From the NCBI GenBank assembly GCA_947462335.1, contig OX381721.1, positions 8,184,001 through 8,248,000 of the forward strand: a DNA stretch of 64,000 bases, written 5' to 3'. Under the pieces are notes generated by a model that did not search any database, was not told where the DNA came from, and saw only the letters and a program-made list of their open reading frames with translations. The DNA is from Harmothoe impar (lineage: Eukaryota > Annelida > Polychaeta > Phyllodocida > Polynoidae). Below, one piece after another: positions 41,801 to 53,800 of the stretch (its first letter is position 1; the number at the start of each line of letters is the position of its first letter). A program made the translations under genes and the position numbers.

Positions 41801-44800
41801 GCCTGGTTTGTAAGAAGATTTTTCTGGAGAGTGTGAGCCCTTGTACTGGAGTATACATGTGACCAGGCGAGGGAAAAGACCCCTCCAGGGGGGAAATTAG
41901 TAATTAAAGTTGGTATCATAATCTTTAAAATAAGATATTATGAGCTAAAGAATTCCTGGTAGGTTTGTTGGAATCCCTTTCCAAACATTGGTACATGCTA
42001 CTAACTGAAAATGGTAAATAAGCTCTAAATGCATTGTATCCCATAGTAAATAATGATAATTATGAAAATCTGTTTTATTTAGAAATAATTGAATAAAATT
42101 GGATATATTGGTCTAAATTTGCTTCTAGATGGAATTTTTGCGTTCTGTTTTCGGTTTTGGATAACTGATGGGACATTTTAATAAATTAGGAATATTACCT
42201 CTAATTTCGCCCTCTGGGATGGTTATCATGGCAACCAGAAAGTGTCATATGTGCTAATTCTTCATAAAAAAACGTTCTTTTTGCATTCCAAATATAGAAT
42301 GTTAGCATCAAGATGGAATAACTTCATGAAGATTATTGCATTCTACATAAAAAATGGCCCTAGAACACTTTATCATGTATTTTACACTCTTATGCATCTT
42401 TTGTGCCCCCTGGTGGCCAAAACTAGACCTAAAATCTGGCCTGAAGGGGTCTTTTGCCTAGATGGGTCACACATGTTGAAATAATGGTTATTTTTCAATT
42501 AATCTATGTGTTTGACAATTTAACAATTCAATCTTGTGATAGGTTTGACAAAATACCATGATCACTTGATAACATCCAGAAGAAAAGTACCTGTATGGAT
42601 CTATACACCTACTTTGTGGTAACATACTATGCATATATCCCCACCTCTGGAAACTCTGCCTTGTATCAATCTATAGAGTAAAACCTCTTGTATAGACCAT
42701 GACTAGTATGCAAGTCAGATCGCCAGTGTGGCGTATAGGATCAGAACAAAGTCAGTGTATGGCTTATCCGTAAGTTTTTAGATGTATACTACAGTAGCTA
42801 AAGTCACCATAATCAGACTCCCTGTAAGGCTTATAGAATATTCCCAAAGTCTGTAATAGCACTGGCAATAATGCTGAATCTCTGTATATCTGAATACTCT
42901 TAATCTATAATTGGTGCTTCTACATAAAATTAACGGTGATTAAACGTAAAATTAACGGTGATTCTACGTAATATGAACAGTGATTCTACGTAAAATTGAC
43001 GGTGACCGTCACCATTAAAAAAACGGTGAAAGTTATGTCCCAAAAGTTGCCAGTGATTCACCGTTATTTTGACAACATTTTTTTACAGTGCAATGGGATT
43101 TATCAAAGGCTCGGCCCTGGGAGAGTTCCTATAAAAATGTCTCGGGCCCCATCAACAGAAAATAATATTTTGCTCGGCCCTGCTAAGGGGTTAAATGACC
43201 GCTCCGGTTTTGACTCAATTACTTTTTCAAAATAACTTTTCCTAATAAAAAAAGAATGCTGAATTGTTGGAGCCTTGATTTCAAGTGTGGCATTGTCAGG
43301 TCTTTGAAATGCCTTACCTCAGAGTAAGAAACCGAGTTATGTGACTCTCCTAGGTTACTCCTACAGGTCAGCCAGGAAGTCATGTGACTCCCTCAGACAT
43401 AGCTCCACTAGAAAAGGGAGTCATCCTCAAGGCAACCAGGACTCCCTTTTGACTCTGTTTCTTTTGTGTAGCCTCAGGTAATTTCACTCAATTCTCCATT
43501 CAGATTATATCAGTGACATCAGGCACTATACCTCTTAATTCTGACCCAGGTGCTAGATGCAGGGACACCTTCATGCTCTACCCTGACCAGTACCACCAGG
43601 AGTCGACCCGCGTGGGCACCATTAACACCCTGGAGGAGTGTAGAGACCGCTGCTTGGAGCTGCCGCGGGCTCAGTGCGCTGCCATCAACTACAACAAAGA
43701 TGGCGGCCAGGGTAACCGGTGTTATATCCTGGAGTATGAGGCATTAAGTTATGCACACGGGTACTACACAGGGGTGGATGAATACCTCAGGCAAATGTGT
43801 GACTCGGTCAGACGTATGTATTCCTTTGAGTTATTATAATTATATAATTGTTTCGATACAAATATCACACAATCTGCACTGTAAAAAGTTACTCTAGTTA
43901 AACAGCACAATGTGCTATACATTTACAGCACCTTTTGCTGTAGTTGGTTTTACAGCACTATTTTGCTGTATAATTACAGCAATATGTCCGGTGAATTGAG
44001 TCTACAGCGATGTTGCTGTATATTTACAGTACATTGTGCTGTAATTTCCTGCCACTAGGAGGCAGCGGTATACCATATTTGTAGTAATTATTCCACCCTT
44101 TCCTAAGTCAAATAAAGCCTCACAAACTCTCAAGACATTGTAGAATAATAATGGATAAGAGAAACGGAATGTGGTTATCATAAATTGTTTTGATATTTGC
44201 ATAATTGTGTTGAATAATGCAAAAACCGGCTGAAGTGTAGAATAAACACCATATTGTTGGGGAAAGCTGTAAATTTATAGTAGAAGTTGCTGTACATGTA
44301 CAGCAAGTTAGTTGCTGTACACCTACAGCAACATCTACTGGAACAAAAGTTGCCTGCAACGTTTGCTTTAGGTGTTCAGTACTTACTTCTTACATTGTGC
44401 TCTTTTAACTAATAAGCAAATTCTTGAGCACATAAGTGGTTATCATTTAACTTTAATCCAGGCAGTAGTGATGTTCTTTCTTCTCGACCGCAGCTACTTT
44501 TATTCTTTTGTCAAACATGCTGGCCTTTTTTCTTTCCATTTTCACCGGAATGAACCACAATTATTTGTCAAGCTGCCCCTATCATTTATAGAAAAAACGT
44601 TGCCACTGAAATAGGGGTAAAATTATGTTCTCCTTAGAGGGCACAGCTCTCTCAATTCCTGTTGTTAAACACCCTGGTACCTCCTATTGTTTTAAATCAC
44701 TCCCTAGCATTGCTCCCATGCCATATTTTTTTCTTAACCTAATCCTTCTTAACAATTCAGCCGTGTCAGGAGGCAGTGTTGGAAATCGTACCTCAGGTTC

Positions 44801-47800
44801 AGAATCAACTTTCTCAGCGGGTGAGTTTCTCCAAAGAAAGTTTTTTCATTGTGCCATCAAAATCGTTAAAAGGACCGACCCTTTAAGGGCACCACAGTGA
44901 TTTCATCAATTACTATATATATATATGCCCTTGTGTCGTGATGATGGATTAATGCATCGCCTATGTGTACTGGCGAATTATTTGCCGGCGTTGCATTATG
45001 CCAAATTATCAGGAAGCCATGAGATTAAAATTAATGTTCAATTGTGTTGTTTTTTTGTGTGAATAATGTCATAGGTCAGTCATATTTGACAAACAAATCA
45101 TTGAACATCCACGCAGTCGCCAGATGGGACAGTGAAAAAAATCCTTGCCATGGCAATATTAGTTAAGCAGTCAATAGTCAGCTCGATAAGGGTCCTTTTC
45201 CATTAGCCGATTTGGGGATGATCGGCAGGCAATCGGCAGAGAATCAGCAGGTAGAGCCACAACAATAATTATACTCAGGGTCCTCTTTCACAACAACTGC
45301 CGTATCTGCCGGGCCGTCAAAATAATTATGTTGCCGACAGTAAAAAATGAACCTGATCGTCATCGTCAAACCCTAATTTATGTACCCCGGCAGATACGGC
45401 AGTCGTTCTGAAAGAGGACCCTGTGGAGTATAAATGTTGTGGCTCTGCATGCAGTTTGCCTGCCGATTGTCTGCCGATTGCCTACCGATCAGCCCCGGAT
45501 CGACTAATAGCTGGGAAAATGGCCCTTACCATGCGGGTTTTGGAAGAAGAAAATGGTCTTTATTCATGACTTAATTGCAAAAGGATGTATCATGCAGACG
45601 CAGCACTGCCGAATCACTTACAATTGGTGCATTGATGTTAACAAAATAATACTTTTCATAGTGCATCGTCGCACTATGCCATACAGTGTAAGTGGTTAAT
45701 CCCTAAGTATATTCTACAATGGGTCTTTATCATGCATAGTGCGTTCAGGTACCAAAGAATTCACCCCAGTAAAGTTGTGCAACTGTCTCCTAATTCAATA
45801 CTAAACCGTTATAAAAGTATGACCCTCAGCTCAGATATTGAAATTAATTTTGCTACTCGTTCAGCAAATTTTTCACAAATGAAATGTAACCTCATTTTCT
45901 CTTGATTCATTATTAGGTTTCACCACAAGGGAAGCCCCTGCGACAAACATGGGGAAAGCTGCCGGTAAGGAAATAATACCTCAGGGCCTGACTGTTTCCA
46001 AATAATTGAAAAAATACATGATAAATTGGCAGAGTTACAGTGTTTTAAAAAGGTTTAGGCTTTTAATCTGGCTCAGGTTTTATGTTTGAATGCTCCATTT
46101 GCCTTTGTCGACTGTCCCATGGATTTCATGAGAGCCCATAATAAGAGCTTTGGATGTAACATCATATGGAAGTGTCAAAAAGGGAAATATTTAATTCACT
46201 TTCGCATTTCCCTTTTAAGCTGAGGTATTTGGGGAACATCCCTTGATTATGATAATCCGTTTAAAAGTGAGTGAAATGTTGAAATGAATAAGTGTGAAAA
46301 GCGTAGACTGAAGGGAACATTGGGTAAAACACTAATCATGACCGTTTCTAAAAGCTTGAGTATGAATGCCTGATGATGAAAATAAAAGGTAAAGTGATGG
46401 TACCATCAGTTGATTTAGTATAAAAACTCAAAATACTGAATTAAACAAATTCTTTACATAATATAATGTTGCCTACTTCTGGGGATATTGGGTACTCAAC
46501 GAGTAATGATTTTATGTAGTTGTTCATAAGCCTCACATGAGCTTTGCATAGATGGGGCAACGGGCAAACAATGAAAAAAATACTCTCAGTGACCAGGTCA
46601 TATCCTAATCAATCAATTATCATTGGCTTATAAATGAACCTTCTTCTTGAAATCATCAATAATTATTGATAATGAGTAATTGTCTACCCCCAGTATGTGA
46701 GGCAACCTACATCCTGTCAGCAGACCAGTTTGGTGTGGGTGGTGTGTACCTCGATGCTGCTAAGACTGTGGAAGAATGCCTTGAGGCCTGCTCGTCCACC
46801 CCCAACTGCCCGGCCGTGGAATATGACAGTAATGTTGGAACATGCTACATCCACTATTCTCCATTTGATGGCCGACTCTTTACAGCAGCCCGAGTGGATC
46901 ACTATGACCGACTACCCTGTCCAAGTACATTAGCAACTACTGCTGGTCCGACCGGGCTGCGGACAACATCGCGTCTCGCGACAGTACTGATGAGGACAAC
47001 AGAAAAGAAGGTAATAAGGGATATAGTACATTAAATATCAGATTGACCAAGTATCTACAAAATAATTGCGGGAGGTGCTATAAATGTTACTAAGAAGCCA
47101 AGATCGTATGAAGTGTTTCCTCATTTCCTAAATTAACAGTTCAAGCTTTTCTATAATCATGCAAATTGAGGTAACTGATAACCCATCTTTAACTGGTTAC
47201 ACATGTTATCATGCTAATGGCATGCACTTATCACACTTGTCACTTGTTGCACTGACATCTTAGACAAACAATCTCTACGACTAAGTAGAGTAGTATCAAA
47301 TATATTGTCTTTCACGGAAATGCCTCTCGAAATTGAGTAGAGATACAGCAAGTATAATTCAGCACATACAAGGTACTCAACTTACGCTCTTTCCAAATCT
47401 CAGGTATGTCAGTTGGTCCTAGAACTAAGGACTCTATGACCCCTCTTACTTTTCGCTGCGTAGGTGGTAAGATGGAAGACCATAACTATGGAGGGCTTGG
47501 AAATGAGAAATAACTAGCACATTAGGTTATGGACTCTGGGTCACCATTCTGAATCAGAGCAATGCATTGTGGTAAGGCCCAAAGTACCAGGATATGCTAG
47601 TGCCGTATAGGTAGTCATGTGGGGAAATTAATCTCTGCTAATAATACCAATAGATTGTTCAATATATACGTTTTACTCAACCTTCAAGCCTACCCTGGTG
47701 ACAACACGCCGAATGACAACGCTGCCAGGGAGAAGGACAACACTACCGGGTCTCCCAGGACGACAAACTGACAGGACATCACCCATCCCCGTGCGTACAA

Positions 47801-50800
47801 CACAGGATGTGACCTCAAAGCCGTCAACAACATCAACCACAGCAACAACAACCACAACAACTACCACAACAACTACAACAACCAGACCTACTACAACAAC
47901 AACAACACCCACAACCACAACAGCATCAACAACAACATCAACAACAGCTTCAACAACACAATCAACATCACCTTCCACTACAACATCAACGTCGACATCA
48001 ACAACAACGACAGCATCAGGGTTGCCTCGCAGTACGACAACATCGCCTCCATTAGATGAGAGTAAGCAGTATTCTATGACAGAATTATTTGTTAGGCTAA
48101 TAAGGCAGGTGATTGTCAGTTCAGTGACAAAACATTGAAGGCACTGCCACCCTTGCTTATATAATGTAAGAAGCTGTCTTAACAGGGCAGTGACTTACTT
48201 ATCATCCTAGATATTGGATAAGTTCATGTAGTACTGCTTAATTATATATGAACGGAACTCTTTTTTTCCTGCACATGTTAATAGTATTAATGGATGGAAA
48301 TAATGTCTTTCAGAATGGTTCCTCGGGTACTCTGATTGAAATATATTGCATCTTGTTTAACTAAAAGGAAATACCCCTTTGGTTGGGACATCGAATGGTT
48401 GATCCATATGGTTCAAATATCCCTTTCCCTCTCATTGCTTCTTGTGTAGCTCTAATTTGATTTTGAATTATGATTATAATTGGAAGATTTAATCATTAGA
48501 TTACAGATAATTATCTAATTGCTCTCATTGTAAATGTGAGATAACATACCTAGCCTATAACCTAGCTCCATGACACCCCTATCTGACCTTTTAATGATTA
48601 CTACCCATGGTTGATGAACTTTGAATGTCATCCCTCCTGAATATGATACTATAACTGTGTAAGAAATCAATTTGGGTATGATTTAGAAATAGAAATATAT
48701 TCAGGATGTACCAAATTCAAGCTATGAACCTTTGTTCTTTAGATTGTCAGGAGGATCTAACGATCATCATCGACATGTCAGGTCCATCGGACGGCCCTAA
48801 CAGTAAGAACTTCCACAACAATATTAATCTGGCACAGAACGTGGTCAACAACATGCGGATTGGGCCCCGCGAGGTGCGCGTCTCAGTCATCATCTTCTCC
48901 ACCCTTGCCTTCACCACCTCCCACCTAAATGTAAGCACAAATTACCATTAAAGCCAAGCGTCCATGTATAGAAATACCATGTGACAAATGCACAACTGTC
49001 ATAAAACGCCATTGCGCAAAACGGTAGCATGTACGAGCAGCAATGTTGTTGGAATTAGATGAGATACAATAGCCCAAAATGTTGTCACTGGAACATCAGT
49101 GGAGAAAGGTTGTTACTGACCTTCAATATTTTCGAGATATTTCCATATTTAGAATGCTGTCATACATGAAAATCAAAGGGGTGGAATTTTGTATTTATGT
49201 ACAACATAGTTTTATACCCCTAGATCATAACTAGCCAAATGTCATATCACAATAACCGTATTTAACCAATAATATATGAATATCGCCGAACGCGGGGTGT
49301 GTATTCTTGAATAACGACTGAGGTGCGTAGCACCGAGGTCGTTATTCATGAATACACACCCCAAGGTCGGTGATATTCATATATTATTAGGTTTATTATA
49401 CGATATTTCCATTCAAATGTCTTTAATTACCTTATATGAGTCCTAATTTGGCCATTTTGAAGGATTATTGACTGAATATCACTCGTACACCAGTAGCGCC
49501 ATGTTGTTTTGATATCCCACCAACCCTGCTCGCTGATTGGTGGAGCCTGGTGACGTCATGCCCTCAATCTCCAACACTGAGTCCAACATAGAATTTGTGA
49601 GGGGGCCAGCTTGGGGCTATGTTATATACTAACCAGCGTTTCCCTCCACACTCACCACAGCCGGATAGGCATGGGCGCTAGCGACTTCGCCTCACACACC
49701 AAGGGTCCCCGGATCGATCCTGGGTGGAAACGAACCATTTTCAAAATGCCTATTTCTATGTGAAAAAAAATTCCTAGAATTATTTTAACGAAAGGGGAAG
49801 TAAAGTCCAACTTCTACCTTTATAGTAAAAAAGAAATTAGAAAAAAATATTGATTTTCAAAGAAACTATACCAAAAAATGCCTTTTCTTCTGTAACTCGG
49901 TAAATAATGGTCCTACAGGGCTGGAAATCCGCCTGTAGACTCCTTGTTTCGCCACCCACCTCTACCAGCGCCTTCACGGCGTGGTGGTTAGCACATCGGA
50001 CTTCAAGTCTTGATGTAGCGTGTTCGAGTCTCCATAGAACCTCGGATTTTATGGCTGCCGATTCCCATTCAGAATCGTTCTGATATCCAGAATATCAGAA
50101 CGATTTCACCCCCTCAAGTCTCCTGTATGCACCAATATAAGAACGTGAATATCACGTAAAAAGCACGCTGTAAGCCCATATCGTATAATAATAAATGGTA
50201 TCCATGGTTACATGATCAAGACAAAGGCGTTACGACCTTTCTCCACTGAGTTTGAAACATTTTCAGTTACCTCATCCTCAAAACACTCCCTAACAGTAAG
50301 AACTAGATCTAGAATCTTAAAAAATATGCTGCAATTCGGCTGCATGATCTTTTGTTTTTAGGTTCGGTTCTGTGTTATTCTCTGCCCGTAGATCATCTTT
50401 TACCACTGTCTTTCATCACTGCAAGTCATGGTTTTATTGTGATTAAATGATGGTGAAAATCAGATGAAAGCTTTCCCCTACCTGTCTGAGCTCCATTATG
50501 AAGTTCCTGTCTGGTTATGATGCATCAACCATCATAAAAAAGAGCATGAATCGACGGTTGATATCTTGGTCTAAATGAATGAGATGCTAAATCACTTTGT
50601 TATGAAGCAGCCATACCTCTGAGAGAGGGCCTCTTCCACTACAGACAAAACTTCGCAATGGTTGATTTTTTTTATTGACAAGCAGTAGGTTCAATTAGTG
50701 TCTACATGATTGTATTTGTGGATCGTCCTATATAATTTAATGTCTCAGTTTGCTCCATCCTGTAGCAAGAGATGGGGCCGTCTGAGTTGTGCAATTATCT

Positions 50801-53800
50801 CTCAGTACGGATGAAATCATCTTTATCCATAGTCGGCTATTATATATTAAATCATCCAGCATGTAATTTGTGCATATGGGTTTGAGTCTAAATGTCCAAA
50901 CCAAGAATCTGCATGGACAGTGATACCTCGGCGCTCTGCTAGAGATCTGACCCGTACAGATAGGCCCTCTAATAACTCCATCTGTGGTAGAATGAATGTC
51001 CAGAAAGACGTTCATCTACATACATAAGAAATCATCAGACAGTAATTGGAGCTCTGAGTAAACACTTCCTGGAAATGTCCCTCACTGTCAGGCACAGAAT
51101 ATCAAAGTAGACACTTCTGTTAAGTGTCTTGGTCAGTGTCGGGGTCCATTACCATCAACCTATATAAGAGGACATGGTCTGTTAGAGCATACATATGAGG
51201 CTATGTCTCACCACATCGATACAAGTTGATACTCTATGACCAGCAACCATCTATGACTGGCAACCATCTATGACCAGCTCACCCCTATGACCGGATAGCC
51301 TTGATCCGTGTTAAAGTATTAAAAAAAACTGCTATAATACCATGTAAGGATCATGACTTTTAAAGACATATTATTACCTGATATTTCTATAGTCATCTGT
51401 CCTGAAAAGTTAGTGAGCCTTTTACTTTCATTTTGGTCAAAGATGGTTGCCGGTCATAGATGGTTGCCTGTTATGGACGGTTGCCGGTCAAAGAGTTTAA
51501 CTTATGTCGATTTGGTGAGACTTATTAGTGTAATGTACATAGTAATTATTAAAAGTGACTTCTTCCTTATTAATGTGTCAGCTTCTGAGAAAGCCTGCCG
51601 ACCTACAAGGGGACTGATGATTTACTCTTATCTGTTCAAAGTTAAGGAAGTGATATTGACCTTATTTTACTGAGCATACATGCTTAATCTTTTTATAGAA
51701 TACGGCAGATGTTTTAGCCAAGGGACCCCTATTTTGCGACCCCATTGAAGACTCACGTTATTTACTTTTGTACATCGTAGAAAATACAATTAAATCTAAA
51801 GGTCTATGCGATTCAAATAAAAAAAGGGAAACATAAACACAAAAGAGCACTCATTCCGATCTACTGAATGGTTATTTCACTTACTCCAAACTAAAAAAAA
51901 TATATGATACATCATTGTTATATCAATAGCACTTCTGAATGTCAGGCACAGCTGTTTTGGCAAAAATTTGGCAAATTTTTTCTGTGTGAGTGTGTTATGT
52001 CGCAGGGCTGATAGCGAGTAAAGCATGATATACACAGACTCTACTGAGTTTGCCTTCCATGTATTACATGTTTTAAAAATATCCAAAATAGATTTAGATA
52101 CTTTAATTTAGTGATCTCACCGACCGTGGAATATGCCTACACATGGAGGAGCATGGTATACGGTACAAAATTGTTATTCCATTTATTGAGGATAACGCAT
52201 ATATGATTAAACTCTCCAATCCCCAATCTCTAGCAGGTCCCATTAGTGTGTGGTCAGATTAAAACATACAGTCATGTCTGGATATTACCATTCACTGTGC
52301 GCTGCGTATACTAAAACACAGAGACAAGATGCAATCCGGGATGCAATAACCTCACCACTTACAATATAACGCACGATCAACATAGTGATACCCCTTGCTT
52401 GTTTGTCATCAGGTAATCAGATATTATTTCCAAACTTTTATGAGTTATACAACAAGCCTATTGCTCTTTCCTTTGATTTTTTATTATAAATCTCCTCTTT
52501 CCAAGGGCACAGCCGTAGACAGGCGATATGCTCCAGATCTTAGGACACTACCTGTAGGTGTATGGCAAACTCTCATCTCAATGTAAATAGGTATCAGGTG
52601 CTATCTGATACCGCTTTTAATCGATGCCTTTCTCTCACTGACCCTTTCTTTGTCCCTCTCCTTCTCTCCACTTTTCTCCTCCCCTCTATCCCCTCCTTCC
52701 TTCAACCTTTCCGATCCCACCCCTCTCCCTGCACCAACTCTCGCTATGTGATCGCATCCTAATTATCATAATAAATGTACTGGTTAAACTTTGCCCGTCC
52801 TGCAATCACCCCAACCCCCTTTTACTCTGTGTCCCCACCCCCATCCCACCCCCCAGTGCACTGAAGACCTACGTTATTTACATTTGCACATCATAGAAAA
52901 TACTATTAAATCTAAAAGTCTATGAAATTCAAATAAAAAAGTATAAACATCAACACAAAGGAGCACTCATTCCCTTCCACAGACCAAATCGCATGGAACT
53001 TTGTCTGTTTATGCTTACTCAAGACTAAAAATATATGATACATCATTATTATATCAATGTTCCCCAAAACCAACACTTCTGAATGTCAGACACAGCCGTT
53101 TTGGCAGAAATGACTTTCATATTTTCTTCTGTGTGAGTGTGTTATGCCGCAGGGCTGATAACGAGTAAAGCATAATATACACTCTGCTGAGTATGCCTTC
53201 AATGTATTACATGTGAAAAAAGTCCAAAATAGATTTAGATTTAGCTTTAATTTAGTGATGTTACTGACCATGTAGTATGCCTATACATGGAGTGGAATGG
53301 AATATGGTACAAAATGATTATTCCATTAATTGAGGATAACGCATATATGATTAGACTCTCCAATCTCCAATCTCTAGCAGTTCTCTATGGTGCGTGGTCA
53401 GATTAAAACATCTTTGGATATTACCTTGATATTACCATTTGGTGTGTGCCGCGTAGTACTAAAACACATAAAACTAGTATACAAGATGCAATAACTTCAC
53501 TGCTTGCAATATAACACAGGGTCTACACAGTTACTTATTTGTTATTAGCGAACCAGATATTAGGTCTAACGTTATATGAGTTATACATTATCCTATTGCT
53601 CTTTCTTTTGATACTTTACCATAACTCTCCTCTTTCCAAGAGCACAGCCGTAGACAAACGATGTGCTTCAGATATTAGGACACTACTTGTAGGTTATGGC
53701 AAACTCTCGTCTCAATGTAAATATGTATCAGGTGCTATCTGAGACCGCTTTCGATCGATGCCTTTCTCTCACTGACCCTTTCTTTGTCCTTCTCCTTCTC

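Larger units (their letters stand above)
41500..43194. mobile_element. AACCCTTTAGGGCCGAGCA element, host of nested insertions
   Basis: The left end TTAACCCTTTAGGGCCGAGCA-type sequence (41500-41520) is matched inverted by TGCTCGGCCCTGCTAAGGGG then TTAA (43171-43194). Only about 180 bp belongs to this element itself; the rest is the CACTG element inserted at 41577. Confidence 0.7.

Noticed and set aside
43504..43549. Earlier acceptor (AG at 43503) for the PAN1 exon
   Set aside because: In the required phase it meets an in-frame TAA before the domain; the acceptor at 43549 keeps the frame.
47673..47978. Val-rich minus-strand frame
   Set aside because: It is the antisense of the Thr-rich stalk exon; long Val runs follow from ACA/ACC codons read in reverse.
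49983..50045. Functional tRNA gene
   Set aside because: A- and B-box-like motifs are present but no acceptor stem or complete cloverleaf forms; better explained as a SINE head.
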